Below are positions 1-9,636 of a DNA stretch of 64,000 nt, piece by piece; within the stretch, counting starts at the first letter, position 1, and each line of letters begins with the position of its first letter. The DNA lies in assembly GCF_002567005.1 (NCBI RefSeq), contig NZ_NUZU01000013.1, positions 1 through 64,000 of the forward strand. The letters are read 5' to 3'. The DNA comes from Bacillus sp. AFS073361. Lineage in GTDB: Bacteria > Bacillota > Bacilli > Bacillales > Cytobacillaceae. The notes under the pieces were generated by a model. That model saw only the letters and a list, made by a program, of their open reading frames with translations. It was not told the origin of the DNA and did no database searches. The position numbers and the translations under genes were made by a program.

Positions 1-46
1 ATTCCAGAGAAAAAGAAAAGTTTGGAAAAATGATAAGTAAGTACAA

Positions 47-177
47 GTTGATTGGAGTGGAAGGCGGGGAAGACTCCTGCGGGAGTACGGGGCAGGGGAG
101 ACCCCGCAGGCGCTTAAGCGCCGAGGAGGCTCCCCGGCACGCCCGCGAACCGCTCGCACCTGGAGCGGAGATCAACT
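47..177 (+). repeat. GC-rich miniature repeat, copy 1
   Basis: A roughly 131-bp GC-rich element in AT-rich surroundings. It starts with GTTGATTGGAGTGGAAGG and ends with GGAGCGGAGATCAAC, so its outermost bases are inverted repeats (GTTGAT / ATCAAC) while GGAGCGGA-like blocks just inside are direct repeats. The core has the self-complementary blocks CTCCTGCGGGAG and GGGGAGACCCCGC. Three relatives lie in this window (30734-30866, 31068-31200, truncated 63140-63174). It codes for nothing credible and looks like a non-autonomous MITE-like or structured intergenic element. Confidence 0.75.
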
Positions 178-312
178 TCCTGTTATAAAACCGTAGAATT
201 TACCATTTATGGCTTGAATCTGTATATGGGTATTCCAAACGTTTGTGCTTATTTTGTGATAGAATGGGAGATATAAAAGTTTAAGAGTGGTTGTGGAAAG
301 CGAGGTTTTTAC

Positions 313-3300
313 ATGTCATTAAGAATGGTAATCGGGCGTTCAGGAAGCGGCAAGACTGCTATGTTCATAGAAGAAATAAAGGAGCGGCTGCAAGAAAAGC
401 CAGAAGGTACACCGATCATTTATATAGTTCCTGAACAGATGACTTTTTTATCTGAATATCGCTTGGCAACAGACCCTGCTATCGGCGGAATGATCCGCGC
501 TCAAGTATATAGTTTTTCACGACTAGCGTGGCGGATTTTGCAAGAAACAGGCGGGATTAGCCGAATTCATTTAAGCAGTGTAGGCATGAGTATGCTCATT
601 CGCAAAATTATTGAAGAGCAAAAGGAACAGCTAGGACTTTTTCAGCGTGCTGCCGATAAAACTGGATTTATCAAACAGCTTGAGCAAATGATCACTGAAT
701 TTAAAAGATATTGTATAAGGCCAGAGGAGTTAATTCATAACGCATTTCAATCAAATGGTGATGCAACGGCCGCCAATGCCTTAAATGATAAAATCAAAGA
801 TTTAGAAATTATTTATAAAAAGTTCGAGGATGAAATTTTTGGTAAATATATTGATTCAGAGGATTACTTTACACTCTTAGCGGAGAAAGTGTCCCATTCA
901 ACCTATTTAAAGGATGCAGAAATATATATCGATGGTTTTGATAGTTTTTCACCTCAGGAATATGGTGTAATGTTGGAATTAATGAAGCATTGTAAAACCG
1001 TATCAATCGCACTAACCACCGATCAATTATCCGTTGGTTCAGCTCCTGATGAACTAGACTTATTCCGCTTATCCGGTGGAACTTGTTTTTCCATTTATGA
1101 TTTAGCTAAAGCAAACGGGATCGAGATGGAGCAGCCAGTCTTTTTAAAAGAGCAAAAAAAGTGGACTGAGCCATCATTGCGTCATCTGGAAGAAAAATTT
1201 GATACGCGGCCTGTTGTACCATATTTGGATACGTCCCAAATTAATATTTGCCAAGCAGTAAATAGAAGAGCCGAGATCGAAGGGATTGCCAGAGAGATTC
1301 GTGATTTTGTTAGAACAAAGGATTTCAGGTACCGGGATATCGCATTGTTAATCAGAAATGGGGGGGACTATCATGAGATTGTTGAACCAGTTTTCAACGA
1401 TCATCAGATTCCCTATTTTATTGATCAAAAAAGGACGATGCTGAACCATCCTTTAATTGAATTAATCCGATCAAGTCTTGAAGTGATTAATTCTTATTGG
1501 CGCTATGAACCGGTATTTAGAGTGATTAAGACAGAATTATTATTCCCTATCCAGGAAAATACCGCAAAAATGCGCGAGAGAATGGACAAGCTAGAAAATT
1601 ATTGTCTGGCTTACGGAATAAACGGAAGTAAATGGACGAAAAAAGATCGTTGGAGCTATCGACGAATTAGAGGGCTGGAATTAGAGGTTAACTCTCAAAC
1701 CGATGCAGAAAAAGAAATGGAACAAGAGTTAAATGAATTAAAACTGATGATAACAGCGCCGTTATTACGTCTATCAAGAAGATTGAAAAAAGCGGATTCA
1801 GGAAGAAAACTCTGCGAAGCCATCTATTTATTACTAGAGGAATTGGATGTCCCCGCAAAGCTTGAAAAGTGGAAGGCAGATGCCGAGGAAAAGGGTAATC
1901 TTGTAAAAATGCGTGAGCACGAACAAGTCTGGAATGCTGTAATTGATCTGCTCGATGAATATGTTGAAATACTTGGGGATGAGCTAGTCTCATTAAAGTC
2001 ATTCGCGGCGGTGTTAGAGTCAGGTTTTGAATCCTTACATTTTTCACTTATTCCACCTGCACTGGACCAGGTTTTGGTTGGGGATTTAGAAAAATCAAGG
2101 CTGAATGAAATAAAAATTGTCTTTGTGGTGGGTGTCACTGAAGGAATACTGCCGGCGAAAATTTCGGATGAAGGGATTCTTTCAGATGAAGACAGGGAAA
2201 TGCTTTTGGCAGCTGGGGTCAATATTGCACCGAGCAGCAGGACAAGGTTGCTCGATGAAAACTATCTAGCCTATAAAGCTTTTACCGCACCATCTGAAGC
2301 TCTTTTTGTGTGTTTTCCACTTGCGAATGATGAAGGAAAAGCGTTAATTCCTTCCTCGTATATTAAGAGATTAAAAGATATGTTTCCAAATGCAAATGAG
2401 CTTTTCTACGTTTCAGATCCATCACAAGTTTCGGAACGGAGTCAACTAGGTTTTATTTCAAATTTTACAACTACGTTGTCTTACCTCAATTCCCAACTGC
2501 AATGGAAAAAACGAGGATATCCTATTTCTGATGTTTGGTGGGATGTTTATAACTACTATCTCGAGAGTTCAGGGAAGGACAAGGCCCAAAAAGTGTTTTC
2601 AAGCCTGTTTTATTCGAACCCAGTCGTAAAACTTTCAACAGAGACCGCAGATGAATTATATGGCGAAGCCATTCAAGCGAGTGTTTCCAGAATGGAACTA
2701 TATAACTCTTGTGCTTTTTCTCATTTCGCTCAGCACGGTTTAAAGCTCCGCGACCGCCAAGTATATCGGTTAGAGGCTCCTGATATCGGGGAGTTGTTTC
2801 ATGCAGCCTTAAAACAGATTGCGGATATTGTCAATGAACAAAACCTTTCTTGGGCAGAGCTTTCAAGGAAACAATGTGAAGAGCTCTCGAAGGAAGCAGT
2901 CATGACTTTAGCCCCTAAACTGCAAAATGAAATATTATTAAGTTCAGAGAGACATCATTATATAAAAAGGAAATTGGAGCAAATTATTACCCGTGCCTCT
3001 GTTGTTTTAAGTGAGCATGCTAAAGTGAGTGGTTTTTCACCTATTGGTTTGGAATTAGGATTTGGACCAAACGGAAAACTGCCGCCATTATCATTCTCAC
3101 TGAAAAATGGGAAAATAATGGAGTTAGCTGGTAGAATTGATCGAGTCGATCAGGCAAAAGCTGCAGATGACAGTGTCTTTCTACGAGTTATCGACTACAA
3201 GTCAAGTGAAAAGGACGTCAATTTTAGCGAAGTGTATTATGGGCTTGCACTGCAAATGTTAACCTACCTTGATATTGTCATGACCCATTCGAATGAATTG

Positions 3301-3807
3301 GTAGAAATGAAAGCCAGTCCTGCAGGTGTTCTCTATTTCCATGTTCATAATCCTTTTATTAATACAACCAAAATGTTGACGATTGATGAAATCGAAAAGG
3401 AAATCATGAAAAAGTTTAAAATGAACGGATTAATGGTAAGTGATCAAAACGTAATTCGGCTTATGGACAAAACGCTCGAATCGGGTGATTCAGAAATTAT
3501 TGCAGCTGGCATCAAAAAAGATGGAAATTTATCGAAAAAATCAAAAGTTGCCAGTCTATCAGAGTTTGATGACCTGAAAACTTATGTCCGTAAATTATAT
3601 CTAAAAACAGGTAACGCTATTATCGATGGTCAGATTGATCTAGCACCATATAAATTAAAGGATAAAACACCTTGTACATTTTGTTCTTTTAAATCAGTTT
3701 GTCAATTTGACGAGGCTATTGAGACTAATCAATTCCGGGTTCTCACACCGCACTCGAAGGAAGATGTACTAGAATTGATTAGGAAGGAGGTTCGAGAATA
3801 TGAGTAA
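313..3807 (+). CDS. addB: AddB, ATP-dependent helicase/nuclease subunit B
   Basis: AddB is one half of the AddAB enzyme (the Gram-positive counterpart of RecBCD), which resects double-strand breaks for RecA loading. The 1164-residue protein is close to the usual length (about 1166). A Walker A loop GRSGSGKT lies at residues 8-15. The C-terminal nuclease domain shows VIDYKSS near residue 960. The iron-sulfur cysteines are visible as SCAFSHF near residue 800 and CTFCSFKSVC near 1121-1130. The ATG at 313 is preceded by a weak AGCGAGG ribosome site. The gene overlaps addA by 8 bp, so the two are translationally coupled. Confidence 0.97.
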   Translation: MSLRMVIGRSGSGKTAMFIEEIKERLQEKPEGTPIIYIVPEQMTFLSEYRLATDPAIGGMIRAQVYSFSRLAWRILQETGGISRIHLSSVGMSMLIRKIIEEQKEQLGLFQRAADKTGFIKQLEQMITEFKRYCIRPEELIHNAFQSNGDATAANALNDKIKDLEIIYKKFEDEIFGKYIDSEDYFTLLAEKVSHSTYLKDAEIYIDGFDSFSPQEYGVMLELMKHCKTVSIALTTDQLSVGSAPDELDLFRLSGGTCFSIYDLAKANGIEMEQPVFLKEQKKWTEPSLRHLEEKFDTRPVVPYLDTSQINICQAVNRRAEIEGIAREIRDFVRTKDFRYRDIALLIRNGGDYHEIVEPVFNDHQIPYFIDQKRTMLNHPLIELIRSSLEVINSYWRYEPVFRVIKTELLFPIQENTAKMRERMDKLENYCLAYGINGSKWTKKDRWSYRRIRGLELEVNSQTDAEKEMEQELNELKLMITAPLLRLSRRLKKADSGRKLCEAIYLLLEELDVPAKLEKWKADAEEKGNLVKMREHEQVWNAVIDLLDEYVEILGDELVSLKSFAAVLESGFESLHFSLIPPALDQVLVGDLEKSRLNEIKIVFVVGVTEGILPAKISDEGILSDEDREMLLAAGVNIAPSSRTRLLDENYLAYKAFTAPSEALFVCFPLANDEGKALIPSSYIKRLKDMFPNANELFYVSDPSQVSERSQLGFISNFTTTLSYLNSQLQWKKRGYPISDVWWDVYNYYLESSGKDKAQKVFSSLFYSNPVVKLSTETADELYGEAIQASVSRMELYNSCAFSHFAQHGLKLRDRQVYRLEAPDIGELFHAALKQIADIVNEQNLSWAELSRKQCEELSKEAVMTLAPKLQNEILLSSERHHYIKRKLEQIITRASVVLSEHAKVSGFSPIGLELGFGPNGKLPPLSFSLKNGKIMELAGRIDRVDQAKAADDSVFLRVIDYKSSEKDVNFSEVYYGLALQMLTYLDIVMTHSNELVEMKASPAGVLYFHVHNPFINTTKMLTIDEIEKEIMKKFKMNGLMVSDQNVIRLMDKTLESGDSEIIAAGIKKDGNLSKKSKVASLSEFDDLKTYVRKLYLKTGNAIIDGQIDLAPYKLKDKTPCTFCSFKSVCQFDEAIETNQFRVLTPHSKEDVLELIRKEVREYE

Positions 3808-6800
3808 GGTTGTTATTCCCCCCAAGCCAGAAAATGCAACATGGACTGATGACCAATGGAAGGCAATAATGGCAAAAGATAGAGACATACTCGTCGCGGC
3901 AGCGGCTGGTTCGGGAAAGACGGCAGTCCTCGTAGAAAGAATCATTCAAAAAATTCTTTCAAAGGAAGATCCGATTGATGTGGATGAATTATTAGTAGTG
4001 ACCTTTACGAATGCATCGGCAGCTGAAATGCGGCATCGAATAGGGGAGGCCCTAGAAAAAGCTATTGATGAGGACCCAAGTTCTCGCCATTTAAGAAAGC
4101 AGCTTAGTTTATTAAACAAAGCATCTATTTCAACTCTTCACTCCTTTTGTATGGAAGTCATCCGAAAATATTATTACCTAATCGACGTAGATCCAGGGTT
4201 TCGAATTGCTGATGAAACAGAGGCGCAATTAATCCGGGATGAAGTGATGGACGAGTTATTTGAGGAAGAATATGGCCAAAAAGATAATGCCGCCTTTTTT
4301 AACCTGGTGGATTCATTCACTAATGACCGCAGCGATGCTGCCTTAATGGATATTGTTCGGTCTATTTACGATTTTGCTAGCTCAAATCCAGAGCCAGATC
4401 AATATTTACGGTCCATAATAAATATGTATGATACTTCATCGATTCATAATATAGAGGATCTTCCCTTTATACAGGACCTGCTTTTTGATATTGAACTACA
4501 ATTAGAAGCGGCTAGAGAAATGATCAACCGAGGGTTAGAATTAACGAAACTTCCAGGCGGACCAGCACCTAGAGCCGAAAATTTTCTAGATGATTTAATG
4601 GTAATTGATACTCTCCTGCTTGCCAAAAAGGATTCTTGGGAAACACTTTATCAAGCATTAATGACCTGGTCTTTTTCACGGGCAAAACAAGTGAAAGGTG
4701 ATCACTTTGATAAAGAACTAACGGAGAAGGCCCAAAAACTTCGCGATAAGGCAAAGAAAAAAATTCAAGATATAAAAGGGGAATTATTCTCTCGAAAACC
4801 TGAAAGCTTTTTACGTGATATGGAAGAGATGCGGCCGTTAATAGAAACATTGGTTCATCTTGTGAAGGAATTTTCTCAGCGGTTTTCAAAGGTTAAAAGA
4901 GAAAAAGGACTTGTCGATTATGCTGATTTAGAACATTACTGCCTTGGCATTTTGACAAAGGAAATCTCAACTGAGGGTGAATTTCTTCCATCGGAAGCGG
5001 CTCTGGCATACCAAAGGCATTTTAAAGAAGTCTATTGTGATGAATATCAAGATACAAATATGGTGCAGGAAACCATCCTGAAACTTGTCACGAAGAAAGA
5101 AGAGCACAATGGAAATATGTTTATGGTCGGAGATGTTAAACAGTCCATTTACCGTTTTCGATTGGCTGAGCCGAATCTTTTCTTAGGCAAGTATACCCGC
5201 TTTAAAGTTGACGGAGATTCAACAGGATTACGTATTGATTTAGCACGCAATTTCCGAAGCAGAAGTGAAGTACTTGATGCGACCAATTATTTATTTAAAC
5301 AAATTATGGGTGTCAAGGTTGGCGAAATCGAATATGACGAGGCAGCAGAGTTACGTGCTGGCGCACCCTATCCAGAAGATGAGCCCTTTCCGGTTGAACT
5401 TCTGCTTATTAACCAAAACGTTGAAGAAAAGGAATCATCAACTGCGCCATCTGAAGGTGAGGCAGAGGCAGAACTAGAAGAATTTGATGCAGTTGGACTG
5501 GAACAATCCCAACTCGAAGCAAGGGTTATTGCTTCTAAAATTAAGGAGTTAGTTGCTACTGGAGCACCAGTATATAATCCAAAAACGAAATCTACTCGGC
5601 CGCTCATGTATCGAGATACAGTTATTCTACTTCGTTCGATGACATGGGCACCGCAGATCATTGAAGAATTCAAGCAGCAAGGGATTCCCGTTTATGCCAG
5701 CCTCTCAACAGGGTACTTTAACGCAACGGAAGTGGCCATTATGATTTCACTCCTGCGTGTTATTGATAATCCATTCCAAGACATCCCTCTTGCCGCTGTA
5801 TTACGGTCCCCCATCGTTGGGTTGAATGAGGAGGAACTATCCATCATTCGTATTCAACAAAAGCGAGGTTCATTTTGGGAGGCAGTTACCTCTTTTTGCA
5901 AAAGTAAACAAGCTGAAAATACGGCTGCATTTTACGAAAAACTGCGCCGCTTTTATGACTTTTTGACAGAATGGCGCTCTATGGCAAGACAGGGTTCTTT
6001 GTCTGAGTTAATTTGGCAGTTATATAGAGATACCCAGTTTTATGATTTTGTCGGAGGCTTACCAGGAGGAAAGCAGCGTCAAGCAAACCTGCGTGCACTA
6101 TATGATCGAGCACGGCAATATGAACGCACTTCTTTCCGTGGTCTGTTCCGGTTCCTGCGGTTTATTGAACGTATGATGGAAAGAGGAGACGACCTCGGGG
6201 CAGCAAGGGCACTTGGAGAGCAAGAGGATGTAGTTCGAATTATGACTATTCATAGCAGCAAAGGGCTTGAATTTCCTGTCGTATTCATGGCGGGAATGGC
6301 CCGAACCTTTAATATGGCAGATATTCGTAAACCATATATGCTTGATAAAGAATATGGATTTGCTTCTAAGTATGTAAATGCAGAAAAAAGAATTTCGTAT
6401 CCTTCTTTACCACAAATTGCTTTTAAGCGAAAAAAGAAAATGGAAATGCTCGCCGAAGAAATGCGTGTCTTATATGTAGCCATGACAAGGGCAAAGGAAA
6501 AACTTTATTTAACCGCAACATTAAAAGATGCACTCAAAAGAATAGATCAATGGAATGATGTGGCAGCAAATACTGAATGGCTGTTGAAAGATTACGAACG
6601 GGCAGCAGTTTCAAGCTATATTGATTGGATTGGTCCGGCCCTTGTTCGTCATCAGGACAGTAAAGAATTAAGGAATAAAGAAACGATAAATCCCCTGATA
6701 CCTGAAGATATCACGAGTCACCCTTCTTTATGGAAAATTTCTTTGCTAAGTGCTGAAGAGGTGAAACAGAAAGAAACAGAAGAAGAACTAGAAGAAAATC

Positions 6801-7588
6801 AACTTCTTGAACGAGTACAAAAAGGGGAACTTGTCGAGACTGCGTCACCATTTGCTGAAGAAATCCGGGCCCGCTTAGATTGGGAATATTCTTTTTCGAA
6901 TGCAGCAAGCCATCGTTCGAAACAATCTGTTTCAGAAATAAAGCGACAAAGGGAAATGGCGGATGAACAAAGTGGGACCGATCTAGTGAACCACTTTAAA
7001 AAATCAATAGTAAAACGTCCTAAATTTATGCAGGAAAAGCAATTAAGCCCAGCCGAACGAGGCTCTGCTATGCATATGGTCATGCAGCACGTCGATTTAA
7101 CTAAGCCAGTGAATCAAGAGTCACTTCAGGAACAATTAACTTGGATGGTCAATAATGAATTATTAACCCTGGAACAAGCAGCAGTAATCGATAAAAATTT
7201 GATTATTCATTTTTTTGATTCCGAATTGGGGCGAAGATACTTTAATGCTAAAACACTCAACAGAGAAGTTCCATTTACACTTTCTATGCATGCTCGTGAT
7301 GTGTATCCTAATTGGAACGAGGAAGATGAATCTGTGTTTGTGCAAGGGATTATTGACTGTATCTTAGAGGATGAAGATGGGCTGGTTTTAGTGGATTATA
7401 AGTCAGATCGGATAACTGATCGCTATAAAGGCGGGTTTGACCAAGCCAAGACAATTCTTGAAAACCGCTATAAGATGCAAATTAACTTATATACCCGTGC
7501 AATTGAACAAATCTGGAAAAGGAAGGTCAATGAGAGGTATTTGTTTTTCTTTGACGGGGCTCATATTTTGAAGGTTGAGAGAGAATAA
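3800..7588 (+). CDS. addA: AddA, ATP-dependent helicase/nuclease subunit A
   Basis: UvrD-type helicase with a C-terminal RecB-family nuclease; partner of AddB in break resection. Visible helicase motifs, in order: AAAAGSGKT (about 33-41), VVTFTNASAAEM, DEYQDTN (about 413-419), VGDVKQSIYRFR, TIHSSKGLEFPVVF and LYVAMTRAKEKL. The nuclease residues are GIIDC (about 1185) and VDYKSD (about 1198-1203). At 1262 residues it is slightly longer than B. subtilis AddA (about 1232). An acidic Ser/Glu-rich insertion around residues 540-560 accounts for part of this. Start ATG 3800 follows AGGAGG and lies inside the end of addB. In B. subtilis sbcD/sbcC follow; here the gerP operon follows convergently. Confidence 0.97.
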   Translation: MSKVVIPPKPENATWTDDQWKAIMAKDRDILVAAAAGSGKTAVLVERIIQKILSKEDPIDVDELLVVTFTNASAAEMRHRIGEALEKAIDEDPSSRHLRKQLSLLNKASISTLHSFCMEVIRKYYYLIDVDPGFRIADETEAQLIRDEVMDELFEEEYGQKDNAAFFNLVDSFTNDRSDAALMDIVRSIYDFASSNPEPDQYLRSIINMYDTSSIHNIEDLPFIQDLLFDIELQLEAAREMINRGLELTKLPGGPAPRAENFLDDLMVIDTLLLAKKDSWETLYQALMTWSFSRAKQVKGDHFDKELTEKAQKLRDKAKKKIQDIKGELFSRKPESFLRDMEEMRPLIETLVHLVKEFSQRFSKVKREKGLVDYADLEHYCLGILTKEISTEGEFLPSEAALAYQRHFKEVYCDEYQDTNMVQETILKLVTKKEEHNGNMFMVGDVKQSIYRFRLAEPNLFLGKYTRFKVDGDSTGLRIDLARNFRSRSEVLDATNYLFKQIMGVKVGEIEYDEAAELRAGAPYPEDEPFPVELLLINQNVEEKESSTAPSEGEAEAELEEFDAVGLEQSQLEARVIASKIKELVATGAPVYNPKTKSTRPLMYRDTVILLRSMTWAPQIIEEFKQQGIPVYASLSTGYFNATEVAIMISLLRVIDNPFQDIPLAAVLRSPIVGLNEEELSIIRIQQKRGSFWEAVTSFCKSKQAENTAAFYEKLRRFYDFLTEWRSMARQGSLSELIWQLYRDTQFYDFVGGLPGGKQRQANLRALYDRARQYERTSFRGLFRFLRFIERMMERGDDLGAARALGEQEDVVRIMTIHSSKGLEFPVVFMAGMARTFNMADIRKPYMLDKEYGFASKYVNAEKRISYPSLPQIAFKRKKKMEMLAEEMRVLYVAMTRAKEKLYLTATLKDALKRIDQWNDVAANTEWLLKDYERAAVSSYIDWIGPALVRHQDSKELRNKETINPLIPEDITSHPSLWKISLLSAEEVKQKETEEELEENQLLERVQKGELVETASPFAEEIRARLDWEYSFSNAASHRSKQSVSEIKRQREMADEQSGTDLVNHFKKSIVKRPKFMQEKQLSPAERGSAMHMVMQHVDLTKPVNQESLQEQLTWMVNNELLTLEQAAVIDKNLIIHFFDSELGRRYFNAKTLNREVPFTLSMHARDVYPNWNEEDESVFVQGIIDCILEDEDGLVLVDYKSDRITDRYKGGFDQAKTILENRYKMQINLYTRAIEQIWKRKVNERYLFFFDGAHILKVERE

Positions 7589-7594
7589 TTCAAT

Positions 7595-7636
7595 AAAAAA
7601 TGACATAGACCATCTTATGGTTTATGTCATTTTTTT
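7595..7636. terminator. Bidirectional terminator between addA and gerPF
   Basis: Hairpin with arms AAAAAATGACATAGACCAT and ATGGTTTATGTCATTTTTT and a 3-nt loop. A-run and T-run on the two sides allow it to end both addBA and, on the minus strand, gerPA-PF. It overlaps the gerPF stop codon by two bases. Confidence 0.9.
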
Positions 7637-7853
7637 AATTATTACCCACAATTGGCTGATCGATTAAGTTCGTATCAAGTACATTGGTTCCGCTTAATCC
7701 CGAATTCGTTACGACGATTCCACCGGTGTTAAATGCACCTGAGCCTGCATTTGTCTTAGAGGCACTTTTTGGAGAGATATATACCGTATCGCCAAATTGA
7801 ACAATACCGCCACTTACATGAACGATTTGGACGGGACCGATAATCGCTGGCAT
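7635..7853 (-). CDS. gerPF: GerPF, spore coat permeability protein
   Basis: Last gene of the gerP operon, which makes the spore coat permeable to germinants. The 72-residue protein has the GerPA/GerPF pattern: MPAIIGPVQIVHVSGG, then GDT, an SPKSASKTNAGSGAFNTG segment, and a C-terminal DTNLIDQPIVGNN. The start is placed at ATG 7853 (MPAII...) because AAAAGGATG lies just upstream. An in-frame extension to 7907 would add 18 residues foreign to the family. In B. subtilis the operon is transcribed in the mother cell late in sporulation (sigma K). Confidence 0.93.
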   Translation of the reverse strand: MPAIIGPVQIVHVSGGIVQFGDTVYISPKSASKTNAGSGAFNTGGIVVTNSGLSGTNVLDTNLIDQPIVGNN

Positions 7854-7907
7854 AACTAACATCCTTTTTAGAAAAGTTACTTTTATCCTTAAGAGTAACT
7901 TATGCAT

Positions 7908-8315
7908 TTATCTTTGTCCTTGTTCTCCTTCGTTTCTGCCATTTCTAGGACTTGGATATAACTGTCGAATATGTTTAATTCTAGCTTCCATGGAAACATG
8001 GTTGCTGCTTCCAACGTGCAAGAGGGAAGCTGAAGATATCCCCGTAATATCAATTCGGCCAACCTTAATTAGTGGGTTAGGATTTTGACGGGAATATGTG
8101 AAAGATTCATTAATAGGGAGAAATGGAATAGGTTCGGAATAGACCTGGTAAGAGGATAAATCCCCTTCATTTCCATAAAACACTTCGCTCTCCCTTTGGA
8201 CCGCGAGTGCTCTTGAAAGACCATTGATAATACAGGAATCCCCTATCTGTACCGTAGAGGAAAAAGAGACGATTTTAATATTAATTGTATCTACACAAGA
8301 GGTTCTCTGCAGCAT
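7908..8315 (-). CDS. gerPE: GerPE, spore germination protein
   Basis: Fifth gene of the gerP operon, 135 residues. Family features include the N-terminal VQIGDS segment, ALAVQRE, FYGNEGDL and a terminal basic/polar tail. The ATG at 8315 (MLQRTS...) is preferred because GGAGTG sits 7 nt upstream. The GTG at 8324 overlaps the gerPD stop and would place the ribosome site badly. The gene follows gerPD closely and precedes gerPF by about 50 bp. Its exact biochemical role is unknown; loss of gerP genes slows germinant passage through the coat. Confidence 0.92.
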   Translation of the reverse strand: MLQRTSCVDTINIKIVSFSSTVQIGDSCIINGLSRALAVQRESEVFYGNEGDLSSYQVYSEPIPFLPINESFTYSRQNPNPLIKVGRIDITGISSASLLHVGSSNHVSMEARIKHIRQLYPSPRNGRNEGEQGQR

Positions 8316-8320
8316 GTTGT

Positions 8321-8497
8321 TCACTCCGGTGATAGCGGAACAAAAGGACCTATAATTAATGATTCCGCAGGGGTATCAAAAGTAGAGGCTAACTGGATTG
8401 TTTCTGTATCTCCCACCATTACTAACGAGGAACTTGCCACCCCGGTGATTTTGATGTTTTGGACAAAGAGTTCACGGTTATAAACTACAAAGTTCAT
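8321..8497 (-). CDS. gerPD: GerPD, spore germination protein
   Basis: A 58-residue reading frame between gerPC and gerPE. Its translation begins MNFVVYNRELFVQNIKITGV, contains SSLVMVGDTETIQLASTFDT and ends in IIGPFVPLSPE, as expected for GerPD. The ATG overlaps the gerPC stop codon by 4 bp (ATGA), showing translational coupling. Position and length match the B. subtilis operon exactly. Confidence 0.93.
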   Translation of the reverse strand: MNFVVYNRELFVQNIKITGVASSSLVMVGDTETIQLASTFDTPAESLIIGPFVPLSPE

Positions 8498-9108
8498 TCT
8501 GTATGCATCCCTTTCAGGTTATCAGGTAAATTACTAAAAAAGACCATTACCCCGTTTTGTATTTCCTTCTTTAATGCTTCAATAATTAAATCATCTGAAG
8601 GGGTATCAGCAATCGTGCGATTGTCCGCAGGATGGGTGTTTAAATGATGTTCTATCCTACTCGGAAGCTGTTTAATGATGTCTTGTTTTATAAATGCTAA
8701 ATACTCGTCATTTGGCAGAACGTTCAATTCTCTCTGAGTAGCTTCCACCATAGGAGGTAAATCCGATTCTAAATATCTATAAATGGCTTCCTCGATTTTC
8801 ATTGATCTTTGCATTTGATCTTTTGGTGATATTGGGGTGGATAAGGATTGATTTTGTACGGCAAAGTCTTCAATTCCTGCTAATTCGGATGGATTTAGAC
8901 CAATGTTTAACGTACCTTCAAGAGTCTCTACCTTTAGTTGATCAAATTTATACTCAATTTTGTCTACATGGATGGCCTGTTTTTCATATAATTGTTTGAT
9001 TTCTGCTTGCATTTTTTGGAGAGTGCTCTCTAAAGACTGAATTCTTTGCTCCTGAGCTTGAATACACATCTGCAGCCATTGAAGATATTGGGAATAATCC
9101 TGATACAT
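8494..9108 (-). CDS. gerPC: GerPC, spore germination protein
   Basis: The largest GerP protein, 204 residues. The N terminus is YQDYSQYLQWLQMCIQAQE, followed by a coiled-coil segment (about residues 12-50, heptads of Leu/Ile with Gln/Glu/Lys), then a mixed domain with LEGTLNIGLNP and an acidic/amide-rich C terminus. ATG 9108 is preceded by GAGGTGA. It lies between gerPB (58 bp upstream) and gerPD (4-bp overlap). Family knowledge places it in the coat; the sequence shows no signal peptide or membrane segment. Confidence 0.93.
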   Translation of the reverse strand: MYQDYSQYLQWLQMCIQAQEQRIQSLESTLQKMQAEIKQLYEKQAIHVDKIEYKFDQLKVETLEGTLNIGLNPSELAGIEDFAVQNQSLSTPISPKDQMQRSMKIEEAIYRYLESDLPPMVEATQRELNVLPNDEYLAFIKQDIIKQLPSRIEHHLNTHPADNRTIADTPSDDLIIEALKKEIQNGVMVFFSNLPDNLKGMHTE

Positions 9109-9166
9109 GTAATCACCTCACAATTATTTCTCCAATAAACGTATTGATTATTATAAGATCGGCGGC

Positions 9167-9397
9167 CTATTTATCCTGTTTTCTTACTGCGGCTTGTAGG
9201 GGAACTGATGGTGTCCCTAATAAAGAGCCTGAAGATTTGATTGTTTGTGGTGCAGGTCCAGTAAATCCGCCAGTATTATATAAATGAGCCATCGGTTTAA
9301 TAATCCCAGCACTACCTATTTGTAAGACTGAGGAATTGGTAATCCCGCCAATTTTTATGAAATTAATCTGAATGGACTGCTGGATATAAAAGTTCAT
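9167..9397 (-). CDS. gerPB: GerPB, spore germination protein
   Basis: A 76-residue protein starting MNFYIQQSIQINFIKIGGIT, with NSSVLQIGSAGIIKP and YNTGGFTGPAP, the GerPB pattern. Gly/Ser/Thr-rich and lacking catalytic motifs, in line with a structural coat role. It is the second gene of the operon, 17 bp after gerPA. Confidence 0.93.
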   Translation of the reverse strand: MNFYIQQSIQINFIKIGGITNSSVLQIGSAGIIKPMAHLYNTGGFTGPAPQTIKSSGSLLGTPSVPLQAAVRKQDK

Positions 9398-9414
9398 TTA
9401 AAATCACCCATTCA

Positions 9415-9636
9415 TTAAGCATTAAGTGCAATCCCTTGATCGTAAACATCTGAATCACTTGTATTAGTGGAACTTACATTATTTTGAAGTTGTAAGCTTT
9501 CCCCAGTGTTAAAGGAACCAGCGCCAGAAAATGTTTTTGCGGTAGAAAATGGCATAATTTTATATACATCGCCAATATGGAAGACAGAACTGCTGCCAAG
9601 CGTAATGACCTGTGCAACTCCAACAATTGCTGGCAT
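9415..9636 (-). CDS. gerPA: GerPA, spore germination protein
   Basis: First gene of the gerP operon, 73 residues, beginning MPAIVGVAQVITLGSSSVF and containing GAGSFNTGE and DSDVYDQG; a paralogue of GerPF. Start ATG 9636 is chosen because AAAGGGTG lies 7 nt upstream; the upstream in-frame GTG (9645) overlaps that ribosome site. The promoter should lie in 9637-9800. I see CATACATAG, a possible sigma K -10-like element at about 9672-9680, but no convincing -35. Confidence 0.92.
   Translation of the reverse strand: MPAIVGVAQVITLGSSSVFHIGDVYKIMPFSTAKTFSGAGSFNTGESLQLQNNVSSTNTSDSDVYDQGIALNA

Noticed and set aside
1688-2222. Antisense frames inside addB
   Set aside because: Complementary shadows of a strongly coding frame, low-complexity Ser-rich product, no ribosome site.
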